This document shows, piece by piece, positions 11,918 through 23,011 of a stretch of DNA of 64,000 nucleotides; the stretch's first letter is position 1, and each line of letters starts with the position of its first letter. The stretch covers positions 50,001 through 114,000 of the forward strand of contig CAUYUJ010021650.1 in NCBI GenBank assembly GCA_963575745.1. The letters run 5' to 3'. The stretch comes from Prorocentrum cordatum (taxonomy: Eukaryota; Sar; Dinophyceae; Prorocentrales; Prorocentraceae). The translations under genes and the position numbers were made by a program. A model generated the notes under the pieces. It was not told where the DNA came from and searched no databases. It was given only the letters and a program-made list of their open reading frames with translations.

Positions 11918-12676
11918 ATGGCAGCGGCAGCAGGCCCGGGTGCGGCACAGCCGGGAGGAGCAGCAGCTGCATTTCGGGTCTTAGAGAGAAACGTCCATCG
12001 TAAAAGGTTGGCTGAGATCTTTTACAAGAACGCTTGGTGGGTCTGCACCAGTCCCTGTACCTGCGGTGGTCACGGTTGCGTTTCCCCCTCCACAGCCCCG
12101 CTGTGCATGTCGCAGGAGAAAAACTGTTGCATCGAGCATCTCTGCCAGAGCGAGCCCTGGGACGAGGGCGGCATGGGCGTGTGCTTCGAGATCTCCAAGT
12201 TCTGTTGTGTCGTGAACCATTGGAGTTGCCCGCCTGGGGGTGGCCCGAATGATGGCGTACCACTCTGCGCTTGTTGCAACCGGCGCTGTGGCGGAGAAAC
12301 AGGTGAGGTCGTCCTGCCCAAACAAGATGCTCAGTTGATGAATGACACGTGGTTGCTGTATTATTGCTTGTTCATGGGATGTGGGTTCACGCGTTGTTCC
12401 GACCCGTGCTGCAAGTCAAACAAGAAGGTCTGCTGCATTCGCAGCACATGCTACACCGACGACTGCTGCCCGTCGGATCGCGATTGTATCTACTCGAACA
12501 GCAAATTCTTATGTTGCATCAATGCTTGCACGTGTCCCCCATTTGGTGGTAAGCGAGACGGCATTCCAGCCTGCGCATGCTGCGGGAATGTTATATTCGG
12601 CGCCCCCTCACCGCAACCTGAGTCAGAACCGCTCATTACAGTTCCGGCGCAGGAGAGGATGATGGCGGCGCCTTGA
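11918..12676 (+). CDS. Intronless Cys-rich protein with two tandem repeats
   Basis: A 252-residue complete frame and the best intact gene in the window. An Ala/Gly/Pro-rich N-terminus (1-20) leads to a short basic stretch (VHRKRLAEIF, 26-35) and then two homologous Cys-rich domains, about 41-120 and 146-222. Each has a CC pair followed by I-x-x-x-C (70-76; 172-178), a KF-CC element (95-97; 197-200), a CPP-GG element (104-109; 206-211) and a terminal DG(V/I)P-CACC (112-120; 214-222). The linker LLYYCLF (146-152) is hydrophobic. The tail is Pro/Glu-rich. The Cys density suggests disulfides or metal binding, but no signal peptide is evident. I do not recognise the family; the function is unknown. 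The ATG is the first in frame after the relict spliced leader at 11720-11741. No introns are needed, consistent with retroposition. Confidence 0.85.
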   Translation: MAAAAGPGAAQPGGAAAAFRVLERNVHRKRLAEIFYKNAWWVCTSPCTCGGHGCVSPSTAPLCMSQEKNCCIEHLCQSEPWDEGGMGVCFEISKFCCVVNHWSCPPGGGPNDGVPLCACCNRRCGGETGEVVLPKQDAQLMNDTWLLYYCLFMGCGFTRCSDPCCKSNKKVCCIRSTCYTDDCCPSDRDCIYSNSKFLCCINACTCPPFGGKRDGIPACACCGNVIFGAPSPQPESEPLITVPAQERMMAAP

Positions 12677-12796
12677 GGACGATGGCCACAATGACTGCAG
12701 CACCACTCGAGCGGCTTTCGTCGCCTGCGATCCTTCCTGCCAGACCTGCCGGGCCGACGCCCTCGCCTGCGTGCAGTGATCCAGCGGTGGCTCCTC

Positions 12797-12968
12797 CTCC
12801 TCCTCCTCCTCCTCCTCCCTCTCCACCTCCTCCTCTCACCTAGACGGTCCGCCGAGTGTTTTAAGCGTTCTACAGTCTGAGACAGACCCCCAGCGGCCTT
12901 ACCCTGATCCTGATCCTGATCCTGATCCTTATCCATTTTCTTATCCTTATCCTTATCCTGATCCTGTC
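12797..12968. repeat. CTC tract and CCTGAT/CCTTAT hexamer repeats
   Basis: (ctc)n at about 12797-12838. After a short gap, about a dozen hexamers alternate cctgat and ccttat (12898-12965). Confidence 0.85.
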
Positions 12969-13685
12969 CTCCTTCTCCTCCTCCTTCTACTGCTCTTTCC
13001 CACCTGCAGCTCCGCTCCTCGCTTCCTCTCGCCGCCCCTCGTTTTTCGGATTGGTGGGTGTCGCCGACAGCGGCACCACGGCCAGCGCCTGCAGCGGTCG
13101 CAGGCATCACGCCTGCGGCCGGCAGCGGCAGCGCCCGCGCCCCTTCTCTCGGCTACGCGCAAGAAGCCCTTCGTCGGAGTGACCATCTGGTGCGAGCCCA
13201 CAGGGGTCCCCCAGCACTGGCCGGCGCGCTCGGACTTGGCCCGCCCGTGGCCCTCCGAGACCGCGCACCGAAGGGTCACCCCTGCCCGTGGTCGCTCCTT
13301 CGCGCAGCCGATGGCAGCGACAGCGCCCGCGCCCTGTGTTGTGCCGGCACCGAGGCCACGCGCCCGCAGAAGGCGCCCGAGCCCAGCGCCCCCAGCGGCG
13401 CGCGGCCCGGGGCGCCTCGCGGAAGTCGCCCGGACCACCCGCCTTCGGGGGGCGGCCAAGAGGGTGGTGATATCTCCCCAGAGTGGGAGGCTTAAGGGTT
13501 GACGCTGCCACTGATATCGGCGGTGTGCCTCCACCGAGGGAAGAGGGTCCCGATCTCGGTGACGGTGTCAACATTCGGGCTTCCTAGGTGGCCGAAACAT
13601 GACCACCAACACCAGAATCTAGGATCATCTTGCACCAGTGGAGGCAAGCCCCTGTGTTGTTATTGGTGCCCATTTCAAGCCTTCA
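12969..13685. other. No gene recognised
   Basis: GC-rich sequence with long shadow frames on both strands. Nothing similar to the identified exons was found. Confidence 0.4.
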
Positions 13686-13689
13686 GCGA

Positions 13690-13830
13690 GTTCATGGCGC
13701 CTCGTCATGCTTCAGCACGTTCCCGGCCCCCCCTGGGCCGCGCACATGCCGCCGGCCATTCTTTGTGACCCCCCCTCTTGGACGCCCCACTCCTGGACGT
13801 CCCACCCCCTCTTGGACGCCCCCCTCTTGA
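13690..13830 (+). repeat. Family E dispersed repeat, copy 1
   Basis: Starts near catggcgcctcgtcatg and includes tgggccgcgcacatgccgcc followed by ctcttggacgcccc repeats. The second copy is at 60330-60465, inside intron 3 of the sushi-like gene. Confidence 0.7.
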
Positions 13831-14450
13831 CCTTGCTGCCCGTGCTCGGCGCCTGCAGAAGGCGCTCGAGCTCCCCGGGGCGCCTCGCTTCGCGCCCGCC
13901 CCGGGCTCCCACGCCGGAGCTCCCGTGCCAGCAAAGGGGGTAGCGCCTCGCGCCAGGAGCGTTACCTGCGGCATGGTCGTTTTCTTCCGCACGGCGCGGG
14001 GGCTGTGGAGCGCTCGCACCCCATCCCCGCGGCCGGCTTCTCGCCGCGGGCCACTCAGAAGGCCCAGGGGTCGATTGCAAGGGGGGAGTAGGGGAGAGAA
14101 TCGTACCTCTGGGCGTCCTGAAACAATCCGCTTCGGTCAGCTTTCCCCGAGCTCAGCCCTTCTCACGGACAAACCGCGACGCCCAGTTTTATCGGAGACA
14201 GCACTGTTCCCCACGAACAGATCGTGACGGCCAGCTTTTCCTCCAGTGTTTGGGCGTTTGGAGGCCCGTTCTGGGCCTCCTGGGCCGTCAAAAAGCATTC
14301 CCAGATATCGGTTCGAGAGGTCCAGGGGGGGCCCACGCCACAAAAGAGTCGCGACATCGGGGGTCTTGGTCTGGGGGCCTCCCCGCAGACTCGAGAGGAC
14401 CAGGCAGGCTCCACAGGGGGTGGGTTGGGATGAATTTTGATCGAGGGCAG
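13831..14450. other. No gene recognised
   Basis: GC-rich and unassigned. It contains short ggcctcctgggccgtc-type words related to the family I sequence found at 15.5 kb. Confidence 0.4.
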
Positions 14451-14454
14451 GTGA

Positions 14455-14575
14455 GGAGGCCGAGGGGGGGAGGAGGAGGAGAAGGAGGAGGAGGTGGAGG
14501 AGGAGGAGGAGGAGGACCAGTGCAAACCCAAGAGTCATCAACGATGTTGGAATACACCTTGGGTTTGTCCGGGGG
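14455..14575 (+). repeat. GGA tract plus family A head only
   Basis: A (gga)n tract followed directly by ccagtgcaaacccaagagtc and aacgatgttggaatacacc, the start of family A, which then stops. This shows the head is tied to the purine tract. Confidence 0.7.
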
Positions 14576-15500
14576 TCAGAGAACGGGGTCGTCTGTAGGA
14601 ATGGCCCCAGAAGTGGCGGGGAAAGCGATTAAAACGGAAATCAGTTTTCGTTTTGGTGTGAAGGTTTTTGGGGTCAATTTGTTGTTTTGAATTATGTTTG
14701 GGTTAAGCTCTGGCTCCATATTCGTACTGTTGGTGTGCATTTGAAAGTGTCGTTTGTTCTTCACTATTGCATATGCGTCGGTCTTCGGGGTGGGTTGTCC
14801 GATGGTCTAGGCGCAGCTGCCGGCTTCGACCAGTGCCCCAGGGCGTCGGTGTTCGGCCGTGGTTTTGCAGTTGCGTCTTGCGATGCAAGTTGGTCTTCGG
14901 CCTCGGTATTAGTCTTCGGCCTCGGTCTTGCGATGCCGCCTGTCTGCGACCTCGGCCCACGTGGTAGAACAACGAAGATCGACTTCAGATTTGCGACGGG
15001 GGGGCGGTCTTGATTTCCTGGGTTCTGCGTGCACCATCGCTCACCGACGGCGCGGTTCCCCTTGGGTCCCGTGACGCGTGGTTCGTTCTATAGCCCGCGG
15101 CGCCAACGGCCTCGTTGCCGCGGGGCACGCGAGCACGCGCTCGTCTGCGCGAGTATTGTGTCGCACCGCGCAGCGCGAAGCGGGCGAACGCACGAGCGCA
15201 CATCTTCAACAGCGAGGCTTCGATATCACGCGCTGTTTGCGCGGGGACTCGCGTTGCACAGCCGAAGGAAGTGGGCGAGTCCTCTGAAAAGAGCACCGCG
15301 TGCGCGTCGCCGAGTGCGTTTCGCATTGCGCCCAGCTGCCAGAAGCAAGTCCCTCCACCGCGCCAGTCCAGCACTTTGGGCGGCGACTGTTCGAGCGATG
15401 GAAACGGCGATGGCGGCGACGAGGACGGCGACCATAATGCGAAAGAGACAAACATTTGGCTGTCACACGTGCGCACTCCCAATGGATTTCTTGAAGAGCC
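14576..15500. other. No gene recognised
   Basis: Contains short cttcggcctcgg repeats around 14885-14950 and otherwise unassigned sequence. Confidence 0.4.
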
Positions 15501-15509
15501 CTCATGGAG

Positions 15510-16135
15510 TTCAATTGGGCCGTATCAGGGCAGTCTTCGGTTCCTGTGGGGCCGTCTTGCGGGCCCCTTGCGGCTTCCCTGGGTTGCTCTGGGCTCCGCG
15601 TGAGCCGTCTTGGGTCTCTCTTGCGGCCTTCGTCGGGGCGTCGCGGGGGCGCCTGGGTCCGTCGGGGGTCGAGAGGCCCCCCCCGGGCCGTCTTGGATCC
15701 CTTCGGCTGTCTTCGTAGGCTGTCTTGGGGCTCTCTTGGGGCCGTCCTGTGCCGCATTCTGGAGGTTTCTCGGCTCATTGTCGCGGCGTCCTGGGCCGTC
15801 TCAGGGCAACGTGGGAGGCTTCGTTGGCCGTCTCGGGCTGATTGAAGCCGGAAGCGATTATGTCCCCAAACCAACGAAGCGCCGTATCAACGTCAGCGAG
15901 TGTCGTCTAGGGTCTTTCGGGGTCCTTTTGCAGACCTCCTGGGCCGTCCTGGGACGTATTGGGGGCTTCTTTGAACCATCTTGGTTCCGTGCTGGGCCTC
16001 CGTGGTGCCGCGTTGATTTGTCTCGGAGCCATTTCTGTCCGTCCAAGAAAGAACCTGGGGCCATCTTGGCGGCCGATTGCCACCCGGGGCCGTTTTGGGA
16101 GACTTGGAGAGCCTCGGGGAGTCAACGCGGTCGCC
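15510..16135. repeat. Family I: degenerate Gly/Leu/Pro-coding repeat
   Basis: Irregular short repeats of ccgtcttgggg-like words. The same vocabulary returns at 24010-24115, 24560-24720, 31440-32700 (complement) and 40790-41110 (complement). Translations read as GRLGAVLG or, in complement, as QEAPKTAQEA. I regard this as a non-coding repeat family because frames shift freely. Confidence 0.6.
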
Positions 16136-16504
16136 CGGGAACCCTCGAGAGAAGGGGCGGCTCGCGGGAAAGCGCGCGGCGGGGCGGGCGAGCCCCCTCA
16201 GCGAATGGAGAAACCCTACCAGACAGCACTTGGCATTCGCACGCTCGACTATCGCGGCGGCGCGGCGCCGCCTGGCGCGCGCGAGCGAGATTGGGCCTCT
16301 GCGCCGCCGCGCGCGACGGCTAGAAAGGCGCTCGCGTTGGATTTCCCGCGCGCGCGACGGCCAGGCACCTCCGCGCGCGGAAAGCGCAGCGCGAGCGGCC
16401 TTCCATCGGACGCGCCTCTGAGGCCGCTGGTGTCTCCCAGCGCGTCGTGGCCGAGTCTCGCCCGCCATTCGCCTTCGCGGCCCCGTGCGAGGGAGGCGGT
16501 TGCG

Positions 16505-17105
16505 CGGTCAACCTGGGGCGGTTAACTGGCTTATGGGCGGCCGATCTAGGTCGGTCCGCGCGCGGTTAGGCGGGCAACTCGGGCGGTCAATTCGGGGGTC
16601 CAACGCGCGGCCGGGCGGTCAACGCGCGGCTGGGCGGTCAACCTTGGCGGTCAATTCGGTCGGTTACGGCGCGGCGGGGCGGTCAACGCGCGTCTGGGCG
16701 GTCAACCCGGGCGGTCAACTCGGTTGGTCAACGCGCGGCGGGGCGGTCAACGCGCGGTTGGGCGGTCAATCTGGCCGATCAACTCATCAAAGCGCGCGTC
16801 GGCCGATCAAATCTTGGCCGACCAACTGGGCCGATCAACTCGTCAACGCGCGCGCGCGGTCAACTCGGCCGATCAATTTGGCCGATCAGCTGGGCCGATC
16901 AATTCGGCCGATCAACTCGGCCCATCAACTCGGCCGATCAACTCGGCCCATCAACTCGGCCCATTAACTCGGCCGATCAACTCGGCCGATCAACTTGGCC
17001 GTTCGACTAGGCCGATCACTTCGGCCGGTCAACTCGCCTGGCCCCTTTGGTCGGTACTTTCGGGCGGCCAACTCGGGGGGGTCAACTCGGGCCGTCAATT
17101 CGGGC
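16505..17105. repeat. GGTCAAC / CGGCCGATCAACT tandem array
   Basis: First half (about 16505-16790): irregular units around ggtcaacgcgcgg. Second half (about 16790-17040): a cleaner unit of about 13 bp, aactcggccgatc, rich in GATC. No gene. Confidence 0.8.
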
Positions 17106-17639
17106 GCGGGTGCCTGCGCGCGCCGCGGGTGCCCGGGCGCCTCCGCCCACGCACGCCGCCAGCGCTTGGGTGCGCTCACCCGCGCTCGCGGTGGGTGCCC
17201 GAACGGTTTTATTCAGAGCTTCCCAGGCCAATGGGTTTCGTGGCCTGGAGTTTTTTGGGCCCGTCTGGTTTCGGGCGATCCAGTATCGCCCAAGCTATCG
17301 AAGCCTCGGTCGACCCAGAGCCTCCCAGACCCTTGCGCTTCGAGCGATCCAGGGCCTACTAGACCCTTGCACTGGGGCCCTCTGGTGGGTGGATGTCACG
17401 CAAATCGCTCGGCTGGCGCCGAAACACAAGGCGCCCTTCGATAATCCTGAGCAAAAAACCGCTCGCGCACTGCGCCAGATAGGAGTGCAGCGCAGCGCGC
17501 GCCGCCCAAATCGCATGGCTGACGCCGAGACAGGGGAGGCCCTGGCAATCGAAGTTCGCAACAACCGTTCGGCTGACGCCGAGGCAACCGCTCGGCCAAC
17601 GCCTCCACGCCGCCGCGCGCGCGCGGAAGCGCTGAGCCG

Positions 17640-18560
17640 ACGTGCGTGGAGGCATGCAACGGGAGCGGCCTCTGCGCCGGCGGTTTCTGCGACGCCGCGC
17701 GGTTTCTGCGACGCCGCGCGAGGGGGCGCCGTGCCGTCGTGCACAGGGGAACGCAATGGAGGCGGCCCTTGCGCCGCCGCGCGCGCGGCGGCGCTGCGCC
17801 GTCGCGCGTGGGCAAATTGCGACGAGGCCAGCTTCTGCGCCGTCGCTCGCGCGGCGTCGCTGTGCCGTCGATTGCTGTGACATGCAGCGGGGGGGGGGTC
17901 TCTGCGCCGCCGCGCGCGCGCGGCGGCGCTGGGCCGTCGCGCGCGGAAGACGCGCCGCCGGCGGCCCCTGCGCCGCCGCGCGCGCGGCGACGCTGGGCCG
18001 TCGTGCGCGGAGAAGCGCATCGCGAGCGGCCATTGCGCCGCCGCGCGCGCGGCGGCCGCCTGCGTGCGCGAGGGAACGCAATGGAGGCGGCCCCTGCTCC
18101 GCCGCGCGCGCGGCGGCGCTGGGCCGCCGCGCTCAGACAAAATGCGACGAGACCAGCTTCGGCCCTTCCGTGCGCGCGGCGGCGCTGTGCCGTCGTGCAT
18201 GGAGAGGCGAAATGGAGGCGGCCTCTTCGCCGCCGCGAGCGCGGCGGGCTGGGGCCTTCGCGAGCAGAAAACGCAACGCGAGCCGTTCCCGCGCCGTCGT
18301 GCGCGCGGCGGCGCTTGGCCGTCGTGCGCGGAGAATTTTGACGGTGGCGACCTTTGCGCCGCCGCGCGCGCGGCGGCGCTGAGCTGCTTGCGTAAGAATG
18401 CGATGGGGGCAGCCCCTGCGCCGCCGCGCGCGCGGAGGCGCCGGGTCGCCCCCCGCGGGAAACGCATGCGTTGGGCCGTTGCGCGTGGAGAAGTGCAACG
18501 GGGGCAGCCTCTGCGCCGCCGCGCGCGCGGCAGGATTTGGCCGCTTTGCGCAGAGACATC
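17640..18560. repeat. GC-rich tandem array of about 64 bp with a palindromic core
   Basis: About 13 degenerate units, each centred on a self-complementary core like gccgccgcgcgcgcggcggc (cores near 17772, 17839, 17903, 17970, 18034, 18096, 18165, 18217, 18290, 18355, 18418 and on). Between cores lie gccgtcgtgcgcgga-type sequence and cgcaatggaggcggcc. Long open frames on both strands are by-products of the composition. Confidence 0.8.
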
Positions 18561-19055
18561 GCCGTCAGGCTGTCTTCTCAGTTAGCGCGCTACGGCCGCG
18601 GGGTTTGCACCGCTGGCGCCCGACAACATTTCGCGGAAACGCGGGCCTGTTGTAGGATGCCTTGTCCGGTCTTAAACGCGGCTGTGTTCGACGGGCGCTG
18701 GTTGCCCCATGATTTGACAGTGTGTTAGTGCAGGTCCGTTTGGGTGCACCATATCATTAGATGCGGCGTTTTTGTTATTCGCGTGGCCTCTAAGCTCGTT
18801 TACACATCGATTTCGGCCTTTTGCCCAGACGTGTTAGGCGCCGTTTGCAATGAAACCCTGTGAGACGACCTCAGAATTTGAAGTTCTAGATGGAAGCCAT
18901 GCTGGGCCCTCGGTGCAACGGAAATCTGGACCAGACATTTCGCGCACCAAGAGCACGTTGACGCGAAAATGTGCGAACCAAGAGTCACGGCAACGAGCGA
19001 CTAAGACGGCCCTGCCGACGCCCCTGCGGGCTCTCCTACAGACCTGACCCCCCAG
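18561..19055. other. No gene recognised
   Basis: Lower-GC unassigned DNA between the GC array and a family A copy. Confidence 0.4.
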
Positions 19056-19059
19056 ACAT

Positions 19060-19560
19060 TCCCAAAATACACCCTCCCTCTAAGCTCCCTCTTCATAGGC
19101 CCTTACAGCGATTCATTTCCACTGAGGGGGCTGCCTTGTTGGAAGACAATCGGTTGAAGATCCCGAAGCATGCCGCAACATTGTTCTCGGGATTCCAGCG
19201 CCACGGAAAAAAAACCTGACTGTTGCGTCTTGACGATCCTGAATCGTACCAGCGTGCCGATCCTGGGAGTTCGACATCGCGAATCCATGTAACTGTTGCG
19301 CTCTCATAATCCTGAATCCTTCCACAACACCGTTCATGGTACATTGATCATGGGAAGACGTGACAATCTTGCAGCTTGTAAATAACGAATATGCGCGGCG
19401 CTAGGGCGAGAACCACATTTTGAAAACCATCCGCCTTCGATCCGTGAAGCTCTCGTGAATGTTTGAAAGCGAATGTGCGCGGCGCTGGGCGAGAGCCACG
19501 TTTTGAATCCCATCCGCCCTCAATTCGTGAAGCTCTTGCGAACTTTGCATGGAGGCCTGT
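19060..19560 (+). repeat. Family A dispersed repeat, 5' and middle segments
   Basis: Contains aatacaccctccctctaagc, the two gactgttgcg blocks, then two units with gcgcggcgctagggcgag. It ends before the 3' segment. No GGA tract lies at its 5' edge. Confidence 0.7.
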
Positions 19561-19849
19561 GGTGGGCCCGGCCGGTGGCGCCCACATTTCTCATCGTACA
19601 CTTCCGTTTGCTGCGTAAGCCGTGCAGTTGCGGATGTGGGTGAGGTGCCGACTGGAAAGTCGGGGAGGGGTCGTTCAGGGACAGTGGAAGGTGTTGGGCT
19701 TCCTCAGCCTCTCAGAGAGGCCGCCTTCCGCCTTCCGGTGGGTTTTGGCTAAGAGGAAACATGGCTCGCCTTGCTCGAGGGCTTTCGGCGGTAAGGCTGG
19801 AGGAAAAAACAATGTCTGAGCTCGCGCCCGTCTTGTCGCCGAAACTGCA

Positions 19850-21335
19850 AGCTTGTGTGCCCACCGGGTACCAGAGACGATGGATGTAGAACAGTACTGT
19901 GTGGCATGGTGGCTAAGCACTTCCTTTCAATTCTCAAAGTGCATAGCTGGTTTGATTCATCAGAAGACGCTGTCGCAGAACTGGGCGGTGAAACCCGCTG
20001 TAGCCCGTCAGTGGCCACCAGGGAGGTTTATGCACAAGCAGATCGAAATCCTTCGGCGGCCATCATGGGTCATGTTCGCGCGGAGTTGGCTGGAGGAGAC
20101 CGAGTCCTTCGTAGCCCCCCAAATGCATCGGCTCAGCCCAAGACCAGCTCTGGAAAGCTATCGTCGGGACCGTCTTTCCCGGGAGGAAGAGGCACAAACT
20201 GCCAAGACCTGGAGAGCAGCGCTGACCAGCCAGGTCGGATTAGTGCATCGGCCACATCGGGGACGCATCGCCGAAACTCCGAGGACGGGCCCTCAATGGC
20301 CTCAGCTGGGAGGATCTATCCGCTCTCTGGCGGCCTGTAGTGTCAAGAGGGCGTCGGTGGCGGCGACGGTGCGATCCCACCCGCGAAATTTTGCGCCGCT
20401 GCAGAAATTGCCAGAAGCGGCTGGGCTCCAGCCGTGGTCGTTGGATGTAACAGATGTCGCGATATTTCTCCGCAGCGCCGGCGGTGGAGGGCAATCAGTG
20501 CCGAAGGCATCCTTCGCGTCGCTGATGTGGGCGAAGGCAGTATTCCAGTTCCCGTGGCCGTTGGAGGACCCGCTGGTCGAGGCCCAGATATCCATGTCAG
20601 CAAACAGACAGAGCAGCAGCGGCAGCAGGCGAGCCCGCTAACGAGGGCAATCGTAGATTTTACCTTCTGAACAATTTTTTCTGTGGCAGCTGAAGCGCAC
20701 GACGCAGCATTCGCAATTGCTATTAGGTTGGTGCTGGCCCTGACGTTTGGCTGCCATCGTTGGGCTGACCTACAGAGATCCACGTCCTGCAGCGTGTGGC
20801 GGGATGCGCTGTGCGCAGGATCGTGGAGGTCAAAGAAGAAAATCGTCAGAATCCCTTGGGCCGCCCTGCGGATTGATTGCCAAGGGCGCGATCTGGGCGG
20901 ACAGTTCCACGCCGCCGTGGGCGGCTACGTGGATCTGGCTGGAGCGAACTTTCTCGTCCCAGCGATGGCGGCGGAGTCCAGCAAGATATTCTTTGTGAAC
21001 TCAGTGCGCCCAGAGGAATATTCTGGCGCGTTGAACGCCATGAGGCGGGTGCTGCGCGCATTTGGCGTCGCGGCGAACGCCGCCGAGTGGTCGCTGCGCA
21101 GCCCCAGATTTTTTCCCCGACGCTTGCCAGCCAGCTTCGCTGTCCATGGAATAACGTCGGATATTGGGCAGGTGGGGCCCGGGATCGGGCGTGCCCGTGC
21201 GATGCGATCGCGCGAGCTGTGTCTGAATTGGTCATCAAGTATGACCTAGTGGGGCGGGCCCGAAATAGTTTCACGCCGGCGCGGGATTTTGAAGCCCCGC
21301 ACACCTTCGGCGGCGGCTGCGGCGCCTGCGGTGAG
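19850..21335 (+). pseudogene. Decayed tyrosine recombinase (phage-integrase-like) gene
   Basis: A protein-like signal spread over three frames. First piece (to about 20640): ends with a core-binding-type region containing LDVTDVAIFLRSAG and LMWAKAVFQFPWPLEDPL. A frame change near 20600 continues as QQRQQASPLTRAIVDF (about 20605-20668). Second piece (20683-21125): ALTFGCHRWADLQRS supplies the expected first catalytic Arg region, followed by SKKKIVRIPWAALR and GRDLGGQFHAAVGGY. A further frame change near 21130 gives SELVIKYDLVGRARNSFTPA (about 21216-21275) and FEAPHTF. The nucleophilic Tyr expected before SELV is not intact in the readable frame. Such enzymes cut and rejoin DNA in Crypton- or DIRS-type elements; no RT was found next to it, so a Crypton-like origin is more likely. 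At least two frameshifts make it inactive as read. Confidence 0.6.
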
Positions 21336-21394
21336 GCTGACGTTGCTGGCGAGCCGCGCCACGCCATATCAAAACACGGCTCAAAACACGCCAG

Positions 21395-21450
21395 TCTGAA
21401 AGAAAGCCGCGCCGCACGCGCGGCTCTTTCTGACCCGCGCAGTCGCGGGC
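21395..21450. other. Hairpin after recombinase remnant
   Basis: Imperfect inverted repeat: gaaagccgcgc, a short loop, then gcgcggctctttc. It could mark the element end, but no partner repeat was found at the 5' side. Confidence 0.4.
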
Positions 21451-22017
21451 ACCAGTAGAGGCGACTAGGGGGCGCCTGGCGATTGCGAGGTCTGTTCGTC
21501 AGGCACGATCGCTGCTGTTGTAAAAACTACGGCGGCGCCTCGCATTGGTTTCGGCCGGAATCCTCTGGCGAAGTGAAAGGAACGGCGCTTGTCCAGGATG
21601 CGCGAAATTCCTCCGGGCCAAGCGCCTCCGCAGCATCGAATCTTAGCGTCGCTTGGCAAGGGGCGCTCGTTGGGGTGGGGGCGCGTTGGGAGTTAGGCCA
21701 GGGCAGATCGCGAAGGTGATTGTCTGAGCCCGACGAGACCCAAACAGGGCGACCGTTGGATCCCACACAGGGTCCGCCTAAGTGCAAACGCTCTTTGGGA
21801 ATTGGGCCGTGGTGTGGGCCCCAGACAGGGTCGGCGTGGCGTAGTGCAAGCGTTGTTTGGGAATCGGTGGCAACCGCCGTCGTCTTCGTCGTCGTCGTGT
21901 CGCGTCTTCTGCTTGCCTTCTCTCCTCTCTCCTCCCTCGCCCGGTAGCAGCGGAAGTGGTCGCAGCAGCGCAGGGCGTGCGGACGATGAGAAATTTCCCC
22001 CCCCCCCCCCCCCCCCC
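21451..22017. other. No gene recognised; short direct repeat and poly-C
   Basis: A direct repeat of about 35-40 bp (acagggtc... through gtgcaa-cg-t-tttggga) occurs near 21772 and 21825. A C homopolymer of about 18 lies at 22000-22017. Confidence 0.5.
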
Positions 22018-22345
22018 GAAAAAACGAATGCGCGTGGCACTAGGGCGAGAGCCACATTTTGAAAACCGTCCGCCCTCAATCCGTGAAGCTCTTGCAACTT
22101 TTTGAAACGAATGCGCGCAGCGCTGATGCGAAAACTTTATTTTGAAAACCATCCGCCCTCCATCTGCACAGCGATTGCCATGTTTGAAGCTTGAGGATCA
22201 TAGGTGGTGAATCGGTCTCAAGCGAAACGCTGGGCCCGCCCTAAAATCTGGCTTCGGTGTGCGACAGGGAGACGCTGCTCATATGGAAACGAAAGGAGGA
22301 AGAACAGGAGGACGAGGAGGGGGAGAAGGAGTTTGAGATTATGGG
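22018..22345 (+). repeat. Family A dispersed repeat, middle and 3' segments
   Basis: Two middle units (gcgcgtggcactagggcgag; gcgcgcagcgctgatgcg), then the 3' segment with cgaaacgctgggcccgccct, then a GGA tract (about 22293-22400). The layout matches 9330-9515. Confidence 0.7.
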
Positions 22346-22424
22346 GAGGAGGAAGAAGAGATCGGAGGAGAGGGAAGGCGAGGGCGGAGGAGGGGGAGTG
22401 GGAGGTGAAGAGGAGTCGGAGTGA

Positions 22425-22960
22425 TCATGCTGGTTATGATGCGGATGTTGATGACGATGTTGATGCTGACGATGATGATGGCGAAGGTGATAACCATGAC
22501 GACGATGATGGCGATGCTTACGATGCTGATGCTGATGTTGATGCTGATGTTGATGCTGATGCGGGTGCTGATGGCAATGCTACTGATGATAGTATTGGTG
22601 ATGATGATGCTGAGGAGGATGCTGGTGAAAAGGAGGATGATGATTAGGATGAAGATGAGGATGGTGTTGAGGATGATGATGATGGTGAAGCTGATTCGAG
22701 TGATTGTGTTTTTGGTGATGGTTATACGCATGATGATGGTGTCGTTGACGGGGAAGCTGCTGATGATGATGTTGATGAGGATGTTGCTGCTGTTGGTGAT
22801 TGGGATGATGAGCATGATGGTGGTGGTGATGCTGATGCTGGTGATGATGTTGCTGGTGCTGGTGCTGATGATGGTAGTGATGATGATGATGGTCATGATG
22901 ACGATGGCCATTGCGATTATGATGATGTTGACGGTGGTGATGTGGCTGGTGATCAGGTAA

Positions 22961-23011
<51 letters not shown>

